From Euglena gracilis (taxonomy: Eukaryota > Euglenida > Euglenophyceae > Euglenales): a DNA stretch of 64,000 bases. Each line of letters begins with the position of its first letter. Position 1 is the stretch's first letter. The stretch spans positions 39,520,553 through 39,584,552 of the forward strand of contig CP154956.1 of the NCBI GenBank assembly GCA_039621445.1. The letters run 5' to 3'. The notes beneath the pieces were generated by a model. The model worked only from the letters and a program-made list of their open reading frames with translations. It did not search any database and had not been told where the DNA came from. Position numbers and translations under genes: made by a program. Shown one piece after another: positions 10,730 through 22,269 of the stretch.

Positions 10730-13700
10730 CTTAGACGGCGCTACGAGGCATGATGGTTTTTTGAAAAAAAATCTGCGGTTCCCAAGCACGTTTCATACTT
10801 TCTGGCCGCGCACTGTCTGTGGAGGGGAGACACCGATCCATGAAAGGTGCAAGACCGCGCAATATTCAGTGGCATTTGGGCCTGATTCCCCAGTTTTTCA
10901 CCTCCCCCTGGTGCCCACCAGGCCGATGCACCCCGCAGGGCAAACACTGAAAATGAGGCAAATTCATGTCCCCCGTGGGGTTGTGGCTCGGGTGGTGCAG
11001 GGGCGGGCCAAGACGCAAGGTTCAGGCCATGCTGCCAGCGGGGAACGTTGGGCACTAGAAAGCTGTCGACCTCCAGAAGGACAACTGGGGCTTGGTTCGG
11101 AATGGGGCTGATCGGAGGGTGGGAAAACGGAGTTTTCAAGCCAATCTGCGGGACAGGGGATGGACACCCAATTTCACAGGAAAAATCTTGCACTTGGAAG
11201 AAAGCCCTGCCAGTGGGTGAAAAAAGCCGAAAATGGCTCCCCTCCCCAATGCAATTTATGCAGCTGGATGGCACACTTTGGGAACCACGGTTCCCAAACA
11301 AGACACCCGATGCGTTGAGCAGGCTTGGGGACAGTGTTCACTGCCCTCTGGGGCAAAAGATGGGGGAAACACAGCCTGGTTGAAGCAGCAGCATGGGGTG
11401 CTCTCTTCCCCCCAGGCAAAACAATGCGAGATCTGGTTGGAAGCACGGTGGACCAAGACCTCCTTGTTCTTTGCCAGGGTCTCTTTGAGGTGATGCTTCA
11501 GCGGGGTTTCAAACCAGCCTTTTGATTTCCTGCCTTCTTTGTATTTATCCCACGTGGAACCCTGCGTCACCAAATCTAAAATGCCCTTTTCAGGAATGGC
11601 ACAAAGAACATTTGAAGGAGTTATGTTGTGTGAAGAGTGCTTGTCGTGAAATGAAATGAACATATTTCGGCAGAGATCACTGTGCGACATCTTTTGATGG
11701 GGGGAAAATAAAATGTCCATTGGTAACTGATAGGAACTGGGAAGAATGAGGAACCAAACACCGGTCCTATGAAGAACTTTTCAGCAGCAAGACTAAGGGG
11801 CATGCACTCTGGAAAAGAGATTCGGATGTTGAATGGGATAGCAGCGATACTGTTTCTGTTTCAATTTGCAAAAAAAACAGGGTGGATGGTGGAAAGACAC
11901 TTGCGTGGGATGGACAACAGTGGTCCTACGGTCTGGGTATTTCCTTGTGGGCCGCTTCCACTTCTCAATCCACTGTCTACAACCTTCCTTGTTGCCCTGC
12001 ACATGTGAATGGGAGCCTCCTGCCCCAATTGCAATGGCAGAAGCACATGTAGAGATGCATTGCTCCCGCAGAGATGAGTTTTGTCCATCACTAGACAACC
12101 ATCACAGATTAATCCGACGGATCCTCCGAGCTTCCCAGCGCGCCATGGTGCACAAAACAAGAGTCAAACAAATGAGTCATCCCACTGGATGCTTTAGAGA
12201 ACACTTCGAGGATAACTGGCTTGTTGAAAAAAAAATATGCATTTCAGAAAAAACCACCCTGAGTTTTGTAATCCAACCCGCACTTGTTAATTCCTGGGTA
12301 CCAGCCAAAAACAAATTTTTGTTCAATTGTCATGCAGACTCTGCACTTGTTCCCATCTTTTTCTTATGCACAATCATTCACATGCCTTACATCACATTAG
12401 CACCCTGGAACGCACAAGCCACCAAAATAGCACAAACTGCCTGTTCCTTGAGGTCACGACTTTCTGTGTGCAATGCTCCACGTTCCCTTGTTTGATGACT
12501 TTCCAGAGCGCATGCTTCGCTCCATCATGCTCTTGCAACTGCAACAATGCGGAGGGCCACATTTGAGTTGAACGATCGAGGGCTCCAACACTGCATCTGG
12601 CAAAGGGCGGTGTCTAAACTCAGCTAAAATGTGACCAATAAAATGGAGTCCCGCACTTTCCTTCTTCTGTGTTTCAGAGGAGTTTCCAAATCATACAGCA
12701 TCGTTTGTTTGCAAACTTAATAACAACAGACTTATGTCTGTTTCACCAAGGCACCGCATTTCTTTGCCATGGCGGGACGAATATATTAGTGACGGGACAA
12801 AAAAATAGTGAATTGATCCCGCAACCATTGAGCAACCTGAAAAATGATGTGCCAAAAGACTTTTTATGCGTGAACACCTTGGGGTCACGTATGCAAATCC
12901 CATCCTGACCAACGGGTGCATAATAACATCTGATTGGGGGGGGTGGAATGACCAAAGTACGAAAGCCCCCCCCCTCCTGAGGTGGAGAGAGTTTTAAGGA
13001 AGACAACGGCGAAAAGGATTGAAGAAAATTGAGGTTAGAACATTTCCTGGAGTCGGTTTTGGGCTGGCCACCCCTCTGGGATGCAGCTTCCAGTCGATGC
13101 ACATGCATGGTTGCAATTGGGTCCGATAAACCACCCTCAAGGGGACAGCGAGTATACTTATAGTTGGAAGCAGCTGAATATACGGCCCAAAGCAAGGTTC
13201 TTTGGAAGTAGTTTCTTGCTTTAACATTGCACAACTAACATTTCACAGCAATGAACTTTTGCGGATGTATGTCTTGGGTGCTTGTGTCACTGTGCGTACC
13301 AACGCCTCCCTATCGTGGAAAATCATTGTATTTTGACGTTTCTTGGCGTGAGAAATGCCACTCTTGGCAAGCAATGGGATTACCGAAATAAAAATTTGGC
13401 TGGACCAACGCCTCTAATCCCAACCCAGTTGTTGCCACTGCAGCTAGCACTACAACCCAATTTCAGCACTGCCAAAAGCCATCCCTCGAACTTCACAATC
13501 CCTCACAGCATAAAAAAAATTGGCGCTTTGCAAATGGCGACTTTCCGGTTTGTCCTTAACGCAAATCCTGAAGGTGCGAGAGGGGAAACAGTTGCAGGCC
13601 TTGGGTTGCAATGACCTTCTATCACATGCACCTCTCATGTGTGTGATGTACCACTGTGCCATTGAAGAAACCGTGTTTGGGTCGATTTCGAGACTTTAAA

Positions 13701-14329
13701 AGTCTTAAATCTTCGCCCAAAACACGGTTTCAAACAAGAACAGTGTTTTGGGCCAAGGTTTTACCCCCTGGGCTCCCCCTAACTCTTGGCCCAAACACAG
13801 TCCTTGACACAAACAACAAAAAAGGTGCTTCATCCGATGGCAAACCCCCCAAAAAGCAGAAAATGAGGAAATCAATGGGCAGTGTAAAAAAAAATTGGGA
13901 ACCGTGGTTCCCAAAACTTCCCAACCATTGTCCCGATTATTCAAAGGCCAAACAGGAAATGTGCCTTCGCAAACATTGGAAATAGGGCCATATCAAGATC
14001 ATTTGCAATTCAAGGCTAGTCGCTTTCCATTGCTACACCCATTTCTTTGAAAGCCCCCCCATGACATGAAGTAGAACACTAGTACCTTGACTACAGGATC
14101 GATCAAAAAAATTGGGAACCCTGGTTCCTAAATTTCAAAGATGACCCCCACCCTGCAAATAGGGGCTTGCAAACGGGCAGTGAGAACAAAAAGGGATGTG
14201 CTGCCAAAAAAAAACATTCTGCATTTTGGACCAATGTGGCTACTTGGACTTCACCTGTTGATACCCCCGGAGAGAATGAAGTTTTTGGGAACCGCCGATT
14301 TTCGATCATGCCTCTTAGCGCCGTCTAAG
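10730..14329. mobile_element. 3.6-kb DNA transposon, 5-bp target duplication ACACT
   Basis: Left end CTTAGACGGCGCTACGAGGC and right end, reverse-complemented, CTTAGACGGCGCTAAGAGGC; ACACT flanks both sides (10725-10729 and 14330-14334). Inside, copies of the palindrome GGGAACCnnGGTTCCC occur at about 11279-11296, 13899-13914 and 14115-14130, with half-sites next to each end (10785 and 14287). They could be subterminal transposase sites. The superfamily is not identified. The longest open frames (209 codons + at 11866; 163 codons - at 12743-13234) are unrecognised, and a minus-strand stretch near 12.3 kb shows CRVCMTIEQKFVFGWYPG. No intact transposase could be assembled. Confidence 0.75.
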
Positions 14330-14389
14330 ACACTGCCAATTTGCATGTCTGCCACTCCTTTCAATATGTCTCAAGTCTTGAGAGGTGGT

Positions 14390-14675
14390 GCGGTACATTG
14401 CAGGGTGCACTGCGGGGTGCACTGTGGGGTGCACTGTGGGGTGACTGGGGTCACCCACTGTCACTGTCACTGTCACTGTCGCTGTCACTGTCACTGTCAC
14501 TGTGGGGTACAGTGTGGGGTGCAGTGTGGGGTAGTGTGGAGTGCAGTGTGGGGTGAAGTGTGGGGTGTAAGTGTGGGGTGCAAGTGTGGGGTGACAGTGG
14601 GGTGCAGTGTGGGGTGCAGTGTGGGGTGCAATGTGGGGTGCAATGTGGGGTGCAGTGTGGGGTGAACTGTAGGGG
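14390..14675. repeat. Minisatellite GTGGGGTGCA with (CACTGT)n core
   Basis: Tandem GTGGGGTGCAnT units surround a run of CACTGT at about 14455-14505. It is open in several frames because the repeat lacks stops; that is not evidence of coding. Confidence 0.85.
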
Positions 14676-15406
14676 CTCCACTTTGCGCCATCTCTCGGTT
14701 TTTTTGTTTGGTGACGGTTGGTAATTGATCTTGCATTTAATTTTCCGCCGCTCTTTTCCATTTTTCCCCCTTCTTGTGATGTCAAGCAATCAGTCAAGTG
14801 ATTATGTGTCAAAAATTTGGGTTGGGACGATAGAAATATTTGGTCTGAGAAGCACAGTTCTGAGAATTGTGTGTGCTCTCCGACCTGAGATGTGACCGTG
14901 ATTCTTTGATTCTTTGATTCTTCTTTTTGGGGTGTGTGCACTTTTTAGGGAGGTAGTTTCGGACCCTTGGGGGGTGCGCACTTATTAGGGCGCTGCGCAC
15001 TTATCAAGGAGGGGGGTTAACAAAAAAACTAAAAAGTCAAAAGACAAAACATAAAAAATATATATTAAAATGGGAAAGAATGCAAAGGGCAAAAATATCA
15101 TTAGCCATCAAACCTTCTCAAATATTGAAGAGAGTTTGCTTGCTGGCTTTGTGTAAACGTGCCATCTTCCATTGAGAGCATGGCTGTTAAAAAAAAAAAG
15201 GAGGGCTGAAAGCAACAACCCTGAAACGGTCAAGTTTTTCTCTCTGGGGGTATGAGTCGCAGGGGAGTTGCGGGCCACCTCCCAGACGAAAAACACAAAT
15301 CAAAACACAAACAAAAACACAAACAAACAATCCGACAATACATCACTTTTCAAAAAAGGAATGGGCACTATTCAGGTGATGAAAATGCAACATTCTTTCT
15401 TGTTAA
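14676..15406. other. No gene seen
   Basis: Spacer DNA. TTCTTTGATTCTTTGATTC is repeated near 14900 and there are A-rich runs at 15010-15080 and 15290-15330. Confidence 0.5.
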
Positions 15407-15530
15407 ACCGGCGTTTGAGACGCCGGGTTCAGGACAGAACCGGCGTCCCCCCCCCAACGGGTTTTCCGGACGCCGGTTCTGTCCTAAAACCCGGCGTTAG
15501 GAACGCCAGTTTTGTCCAAAACCCGGCGTC
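15407..15530. repeat. Hairpin module of the GACGCCGGTTCTGTCC family
   Basis: Four alternating copies of CCGGCGT...ACGCCGG with TTCTGTCC or GGACAGAA arms, able to fold into stacked hairpins. The same module lies at 29878-30005, 45792-45915 and 46950-47105, where it bounds larger units. Confidence 0.8.
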
Positions 15531-15539
15531 CTGAAAAAA

Positions 15540-16000
15540 AGTGGAATTTTGAATTTTCAAACATCGTCAGAAAATGTGATCGCTGTGCAATGTGGCTGAG
15601 TTCTGTGGGTACCAAGCGACAGGTCTTGGGAGAGCTTTCGTTTGATATGCAATATGCAACCTGAGCTGTGGTATTTGACAAATTAATAGGTCAAACTTTG
15701 GAACACACTATCGCTGAAAATAAGAGCTATCTGCATTATGGCCGAATTCTGAGCCATCTGTCGAAGCCCTTGAGAAGAGCCTTCAATTGATGGGTAACAT
15801 GGCTTCAGAAGTGTGGAATCCACCAATTTCGAAAATCACGAAAATGCCCAGTGTCAAAAAATCCCTCAAAAAAATGTGGAAAAGGCCTTGGAGATCAGAA
15901 GGTTGACCTCGAAATGACCATTTTGGCAGGAAAAAGAGCAAAATCTGAAGCATCAAAAAATCAGCCCCCACCATCAAAACTGAAGTTCACCAATGGACTT
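15540..16000. repeat. Dispersed repeat, inverted copy at 43.48-43.86 kb
   Basis: Shares, in reverse orientation, words with 43480-43860: the GATATGCAATATGCAACCTGAG segment, GGTACCAAGCGA, the CTTTCGTTTGAT segment and TGGGTAACATG. Non-coding. Confidence 0.6.
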
Positions 16001-16009
16001 CATTGGTGA

Positions 16010-16270
16010 ACTTGGAAAACCTGTTTTTGAGCCGAAAATGAGCGATTTCCGACTCCTCCGGCCTCCCCGTTTTTGGTCTGAAACCCATGGACTTTGGGTC
16101 ATTCTAGGTCAAAAATTGGGGGGAAAATCCAAAAAAAAATGCCTGAAACCATGATTTTTTGGCTCCCGTCCCGGAAAACCTGCTTTTGCGCCGAAAATGA
16201 GCATTTTTCGACCCCCCGGGCCCCTATTGTTGGCCCATGGTTTTTGGGTCATTTTCAGAAATCAAATACC
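16010..16270. repeat. Diverged relatives of the 161-bp satellite of 32 kb
   Basis: Two copies, inverted relative to 31.8-32.8 kb, carry GCCGAAAATGAGC, the equivalent of the satellite word GAGCCGAAAACGAGCG, plus ACTTTGGGTCATT. Confidence 0.55.
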
Positions 16271-16551
16271 ATGCCCCCCCCCCCCATATAAGACCCCCCT
16301 CGGGAGCCAAAATCCCAGACCCCAGGGATTTTGGGGGGTTTATATGGGGGTTTATTTGGGGGTTTATATGGGGCTTATATGGTGGGGGGGTTCTTATATG
16401 GGGGGGTCTTATATAGGGGGGGCATGGTAGTGGACAGAGCATGGTTTCTGTGTTGAGAACTGTGTCCAAGACACCGGTTCTCGCCCTAACCGGCGTCCTA
16501 GGCACCGGGTTCACACCCGACCGGCGTTTTGGACACCGTGTACAGCTTGCC

Positions 16552-16635
16552 ACGCGCCTGCCCTGAAATTCGTGGTTCATGAACACGAATTTCAGGGCAG
16601 GCGCCAAACCTGAACACGGATTTCAGGGCAGGCGC
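16552..16635. repeat. Inverted repeat GCGCCTGCCCTGAAATTCGTG
   Basis: 21-bp arms at about 16550-16602 around GTTCATGAA, followed by a second right-hand copy ending in GGGCAGGCGC (16621-16635). The same arm word occurs at 20326-20350, 22350-22375 and 25955-25980. The last eight bases are the target duplication of the transposon that follows. Confidence 0.75.
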
Positions 16636-17754
16636 CAAGGTTGACGGCTTGTTTTTTTGAAACAAAAAAAACAGGGTTTTAAATTTTTTTTAAAAAAAAC
16701 AAAAAAAAACGTCATGGAGGGTTTGGGGGAAAAACTATTGCAATGTTTTTTTTTGGGAAAAAGTTCATTTTTTTTATTTCTACAGCATTCACTTTCTGCT
16801 TTTTTGGGGGTTGAAAGCATGATTTTTTTTGCACCAGAAACACAGATTTGGAAATACTTTCACACAAAAAAACTTTAGAGGGGGTATTCCCCACTTCACC
16901 CCCCCCCCCCTTCCCGACCTAATACCGTTTTCGGCCAATTTTTTTCTGGAAAAAAAAACTTGGCCGGTGATGCCTAATTTGAAACCGTGTATGGGGGCTC
17001 TGGTTTCACGCCCGAACCGGCGTCTGGGACGCCGGTTCGGGCGGGAAATTTTCTACCCGAACTGGCATCCCAGACGCCGGTTCGGGCAGGAAACCGGTGT
17101 CTGGGAGGGAATCAACTGTGCAACGGAACCAAAGCTCAGATCGAAGTGAAAATTGGTGTGCTGTGCGGGTTTGGTGATCCCCCCCAACCCGTTACGGCTC
17201 CTGGGTGTGCCCTGATTGTAAGTAAGTCACCATTCCGTGTTCTTGTCGGCATAACGTTTGCCCTCGTTTATCGTTGCGGCTGTGGTATTGTGCTGTTTGC
17301 CTAGCAATCGTCTCCAATATCCCTGTTAAACTGTTGTTGCCGTTTCGTTCGCGACTCAAACTACTTTACACTTGCCGCCACGCACGTACATTGCCCCCCC
17401 CACAGTGGGGGCAACGGTCAGCGTCGCCGGCTTCCTTGGATTTGACCTCCTTCGGCTGGTCGCAGTTCACCGCAACCGCGGTGCGGAAGGGGTTCGGGGC
17501 CCCCATGAGGTCGACAAACAGGGCAGCGGTGGGCGGTGTAGGAGGGGCAACGACAGGGCACCGGGGGGGGGTCCACAGCCCCCCCCACTCCTGCCTAACC
17601 TCCTTTGTGCCATTGTCAATGGGGAATCACCATCCAAAACACAAAGGGAATGCCATGACATAAAATGCTGGGCTCCACGAAAAAATGGGAGTCACCAGTC
17701 ACATTCCCCAACAAGGCAAGCTGTTGTTGGTACGCCGCCACGGCACACAATTGG

Positions 17755-18586
17755 GAGTTCCTGTGTTCCAAAAATTTTTGTTCGTGGACTGGCTTTGAAA
17801 CTCTTGTTTCCCCTGCAAATTTTCATCGTTCCGATCCGAACGACAACTAATTTGCGGCCATCTTCATGAGTGGACAACTGAAAGTTGCCCACCCGAAGGT
17901 CCAAGAGGGAATCTGGACGAACACCCAATTGAAAGGCCATGAGCAGTAAATTCATCCTCTGGGATACATGCCAACTCTTCCAATTTGTTTGGGTAAAAAG
18001 TTGTGCCACCTCGTGGTCGGTCAAAACCGCCACGGACTCCTTCCGTGCCATGAAATTGCGGGACCTTGTGCAAGCAGCGTTGAAAAAGAGCGCAAAATTT
18101 GGAAACTGTTTGCTTGCACTGGGGACAATGCCATGTTCGGGACGCGTAGCCTTGTACGCTGAAGCCAATGTGTTGACTGTTGTTCTTAAGGTTGTGGGGC
18201 TCCATTCCCGAACAGCAACACCAGTGGCTCGACAAATTTCCTTCCTCTGTTGTAGGGCTGATTCTCGCTCCTGCTGGTTGTCCAAAACACAATCCACTGA
18301 CAGCGTCCACTTTGCAAAGGCAGCCACTCATCCAAATTCGGCAAAATGATCTGCCTGTGGTCCAACACCTTTGCAAAGTCCAACGCGGCGAGAATTGCCA
18401 TTTTCGGTTTCTCTTTGTTCCTGGAGGAGGACGAGCCACTTTGGACCCAAATAGGGCGGTGTCCGCTGGCAAATCTTCAGAAGGAGTGTATGCTTTTTTC
18501 AAAGCTTCTAAAAATTCAGGTACAGGTGGCAAGGGTCCAAGGCCTGCCTCAGCCACGTTCACCAAATGTGCGGCCATCATCGTGAT
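17755..18586 (-). pseudogene. Tyrosine recombinase A, frameshifted and 3'-truncated
   Basis: Minus strand. The N-terminal part reads PPVPEFLEALKKAYTPSEDL; after two frameshifts comes DNQQERESALQQRKEICRAT, and then the catalytic-domain start LTDHEVAQLFTQTNW, MNLLLMAFQLGVRPDSLLDL and RVGNFQL. GVRPDSLLDLRV matches box I of tyrosine recombinases (the G-x-R-x-x-E/D-L-L-x-L pattern), its Arg being the first catalytic arginine. The frame then runs into repeat DNA about 55 residues later, so box II (H-x-x-R and the Tyr nucleophile) is absent. The 17803-18004 part is nearly identical to 26779-26983. Confidence 0.65.
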
Positions 18587-18664
18587 TGGCTGTGTGTGAG
18601 AGAGAGATAAGTCAAAGCTGCAGACTCCGTCCTGAGCCCCTGCGCCTCTAATACGCAGACTTAA

Positions 18665-18765
18665 AAAAACTGCGTCTTAAGACGCAGACTCCGTCCTGAG
18701 TCTTGCGTCTTAGACGCAGGACTCAGGACGGAGTCTGCGTCTAAGACGCAGTTTTTGCTATAGTC
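18665..18765. repeat. Hairpin of the GCGTCTTAGACGC family
   Basis: Near-perfect inverted repeat with arms AAAAACTGCGTCTTAAGACG followed by CAGACTCCGTCCTGAGTC. Fragments of the same arm occur at 20225-20255, 25095-25140, 43132-43190 and 44150-44185, usually at edges of other repeats. Confidence 0.8.
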
Positions 18766-19518
18766 TCGGGGCAGCATGAGCTGCTCCCGGCATGGCTTTT
18801 TGGCGTTCTGTTGATTGCTCTGGCACGCCTTTTGTTTTGGATATTTCACCAAATCTTCAGTAACCTCCCGCTCTGACGGGTGAAAACACCCCACCGTCAG
18901 CTCCGCAAATGTCTCAGGCCTTAGGCCCAAGTTGTAGGCAATCAACAGGATATTCATCCTCTGGCTCTCCAAAAAGTTGGTCAAAGAGCCGCATAATTTC
19001 CTCCTCGGACTTCAGCCTTTTGTTTCTTCTCCCGAAGAGAAGCTGCGTTGAAAAAACTGCGGATGATGTGACTGCACTGAAGACACAAACGAGCCGACAC
19101 GGGTGGGCGATTCCCTATACAACGCAGCCAAAGCGTTGGCGATGGTGGTCGACGTGGAGGGGTACCAGGACCGATCCTGGACCTTGGCATTAGCACAAAT
19201 TTCTTTGCGTTGGACAGCGGCTGCCTGCTGCTTCTCGTCACCGTGATCAAAAAGGGAAGTGACCTTTACCGTCCAAAAGGCAAATGCCAAGAGCCAGTCG
19301 TCCAGATTGTCAAACGTTGTCCCACGCAGCTCGCAAACCTTTTGGAAATCCCGGGCAGCTGAAAGCGCCACCATTTTACCTTTCGCAAGGCCACCACGAG
19401 GGCAACCGTTGACAAACGTATCCCCAAACAAAAGTGAGGGGGCTGCTGGAGTTTCCCGGGGTGCGGCGGCAGCCTCAAGACCAGCCAAAAATTCTGCTGG
19501 TGTGGGGCATTGGTGCAT
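18765..19518 (-). pseudogene. Tyrosine recombinase B, truncated
   Basis: Minus strand, paralogous to recombinase A: PTPAEFLAGLEAAAAP, LDDWLLAFAFWTVKV, AAVQRKEICANAKVQDRSWY, then after a frameshift QRMNILLIAYNLGLRPETFA. GLRPETFAELTV is again box I with the catalytic Arg. It stops at the GCGTCTTAGACGC hairpin and lacks the C-terminal catalytic residues. The two paralogues are far more diverged from each other than A is from its copy at 26.8 kb. Confidence 0.6.
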
Positions 19519-19905
19519 ACGGTAGTCACCTGGCCGGTGTGCATTAAGAAAACCCTGTTAAGAATAGCAGTTCATGACCGTGCGTCCCCAGACGCCGGTT
19601 CGGGCGTGAAACCAGAGTCCCCGATGCACGGTTTCAATAACTGTGTCCCAGACGCCGGTTCGGGCGGGAAACCTGTGCCTGGGACACAGTCCTCAATATA
19701 GACAAAATATTTCAGGTAAACTCCTAATTTTGAGGCATAATTTTTGCAAAACTTTGGATTAGTGATGCCTAATTTGGTGTCAAAACTAATTTTAGGTTGG
19801 GGGTTTCCTAATTTGGAGCCAAAAAGGATTTTCCCCCAAAAATTCGATTTCGGTGATTCCTAATTTGGCCACCGAAAATGTGGTGTTCCCTCGTGACCCC
19901 CCCCC

Positions 19906-20185
19906 CGTGTCAGGGGTGTAGAAGTAATTTTTTCTCGGGGGGGGGGGGGCGAGATCCTCGACAAGACGGGCGGAGAAACGCTAGCACTTTTTTCCCCTAA
20001 AAGATGGCATTGGGGGCTAGGCGCGCCGCCCCGGGATGTCAAATTCCTAATTTAGGATTCCTAATTCTTTGACCCCGTGACCTCCCCCCCCCTGCGACCC
20101 CCCCGTGACCCATAGGTGTAGAAGTGGGGATTTTGGAAAGAAATTTTTTTTGCAAAAGGTTTCAACTTTTCTTTGAACTTTTTGG
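19906..20185. other. No gene seen; G/C-run DNA of the transposon interior
   Basis: Poly-C and poly-G tracts with GTGACCCCC words and GGGGGCTAGGCGCGCCGCCC, a word shared with 28205. Non-coding. Confidence 0.5.
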
Positions 20186-20189
20186 CTGT

Positions 20190-21870
20190 TTTTGCTGCTG
20201 AATGTTGCTACCGTCTCGCCGCCGCAGGGACTCAGGACGGAGTCTGCGTCTAAGGTTGGGGGTTCCTGTGTTCCAAAAAATTTTGTTCGTGGATTGGCTT
20301 TAAAAACGTGTTCAGCCCGCCAAATGCCTGCCCTGAAATTCGTGGTCATGAACACGTTTTCAATGAGGGCATTTGTGGCAATGACACGTTTTCCATTAAG
20401 GCATCTGTGTTCAGGCACGTTTTCCATTAGGGCATTTGTGGGCCTTCGGGCGGCAGAACAAGCCCAAAACTCATGGGTCGGAGGGGGCGAAAATATTTTT
20501 CAATCTGAGGTCGTTGTATGTGAATACCTCCTCCAGCACCGTCTCGCCACCCATGAGGTGAAAACAAACCACATGTGTTTTGACATTTCTGGTGACAAAT
20601 TTGTTTCTTTTTGGGGAAACCTTTTGGAATAATGCATTACCGTCCAGCCGCCCTTTGGGCGGCAATACATTTCTTTTTTGTTCCATGCAAAATGGCTCAG
20701 AGGGGGCCGGTTTTGAAAGGCAACCTCACTGGCGTCCCTTTTCACATTCTGCACTCTTTTTTGAAATCCCAAAACACAAAAGGCATCACCGTCTCTTGCC
20801 GCCCGTTGGGTGGCTTGAAAGCTTCCAAACTGTGACGGATTTGTGGCACAATGTCAAAAATTGCCACATTTTCCCCTCACGTTCAATGGAGTCTGGGGGG
20901 AGGGGCGCGGGCGGCCGCGGGGCGGGGGGGGGGGTCTGATTGGGCCATTTCTGATAATAAAAAAAATGCGTGTGGCCCCCAAATTTGCCATTTCATGTCC
21001 AACAATGGTCATTTTTGACCATTTTTAGGTCTCAAAAAGTCGCGGTTCTTTCTCGAATTTTTTGTTGGGTGGCACAGTGGGGGGGTGAACTGGGAGGGGG
21101 TATGACCATCCCCAAATTTGCAAAATTTATGCCTCAAAATTAGGAATCTACATGAATATTTTGTCAAATTAAGCATCACCGGCCAAAAAAAATCCGAAAA
21201 TTTTGGCTGAAAATGGTCTTTGTTCGGGTCACGGGGGGGGGGGGTCACGGGGGGGTCACGGGGCCCCCACTCGGTGGCGAACCCTTTGCACTCTCTGCAT
21301 TTTTTGTACTCTTTGTACATACCACCCAGGGCGGCGAGACGGTAGCACTTTTTTGAAAGAAGGCATTGAACGTAACAAAAAAAATGTGGCAATTTTTTGA
21401 CATCATGCCAATTTGACATTTTGACACCATCAGAATTTGAAAGCTTTAGCTGCCAACGGGCGGAGACGGTGTTGCCTTTTGTGTTTTGGGATTTCAAACG
21501 AGTGCAAAATGCGAAAAAAGAGCCCTCGGGTCCATTTTGTATTGAACAAAAAATATATTGCCGCCCAAAGGGCGGCTGGACGGTAGTGCAATTTTCCAAA
21601 CATTCCCCAAAAAGAGCCAAATTTGTCAACAGAAATGGTTTGCTCTTTTAAAAAAATTAAACATTAGAAGCCAAGTCAAGATACATGTGTTTCCTGTTGC
21701 CACCCAAACGGTGGCGAGACGGGAGTGGATATATTCACAAACAACAATTTCAGATTGGAAAAGGAAGACTTTTTCCCCCTCTGACCATGAGTTTTGGGCT
21801 TGTTTGGCCGCCCGAAGGGCGGCAAGACGGTAGCGATGTCCAACAACAAAAACACCCAAAAGTTCAATGA
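20190..21870. mobile_element. Foldback array of GCCGCCC/GGGCGGC hairpins
   Basis: Two half-arrays face each other (20190-20900 and 21290-21860). Each holds short hairpins of the form CCGTCtcGCCGCCCnnnGGGCGGC, spaced roughly 90-190 bp (20213, 20445, 20545, 20642, 20800; opposite strand 21328, 21455, 21565, 21705, 21810). Between the hairpins, matching spacer words pair across the axis (TGAGTTTTGGGCTTGTT, TTTTGTGTTTTGGGATTTCA). A 32-bp minisatellite fragment interrupts the left half at 20230-20440. No coding. Confidence 0.7.
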
Positions 21871-22269
21871 AAAGTTGGGTTCTTAATCTGAAAGAATTTT
21901 TTTCACAAAGTGCAAAAAAAATTTGGAGGGTAACTTGTTTCGGGGGGGGCGAAAAAATTTTGAGTCAAAAAATCCTCGGGGGGGGGCGAAAAAATCTCGG
22001 GGGGGCGGCCGCCCCCCCCTGCCCCCCCCAGTTTCTACACCAATGCCCCGTGACCCGAACCACACCCGACCAAATTTGGCCACCGAAAATGTGGTGTTCC
22101 CTCGTGACCCCCCGCCCTGTGACCCGAACCACACCCGAAAAATTTTCCTCAAAAAATGGTGATTTTGCAAGGAAAAAGGTCAATTTTTGCTTTTTCAAAA
22201 AAAATGTTTTTATTAACGTTTTTTTTTAAAAAAAGACATGTTTTTTTTATTAAAAAAACGTCAACCCTG

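Larger units (their letters stand above)
16982..19700 (-). mobile_element. Tyrosine-recombinase element with hairpin ends
   Basis: The insertion interrupts the surrounding transposon precisely (compare 10330-10345 with the join 16981/19701). Both ends carry the palindrome family CCCGAACCGGCGTCTGGGACG with its complement (16985-17105 and 19577-19690). Inside are two diverged minus-strand recombinase frames, one after the other. No target duplication is evident, as expected for Crypton-like or other tyrosine-recombinase elements. Hairpin copies without genes occur at 22770, 43205 and 44030. Confidence 0.65.
16636..22269. mobile_element. 5.6-kb hAT-like transposon containing nested elements
   Basis: Ends CAAGGTTGAC (16636-16645) and GTCAACCCTG (22260-22269) are identical to those of the 705-bp element at 9992. 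The 8-bp duplication GCAGGCGC flanks it (16628-16635 and 22270-22277). Bases 16636-16981, 19701-19905 and 22055-22269 match the short element in order. A tyrosine-recombinase element (16982-19700) and a foldback array (about 20190-21870) interrupt it. No hAT transposase frame was recognised, so it appears non-autonomous. Confidence 0.8.

Noticed and set aside
11866-12495. 209-codon + frame in the 3.6-kb transposon
   Set aside because: No recognised domain, and competing minus-strand frames look as protein-like; not called a transposase.
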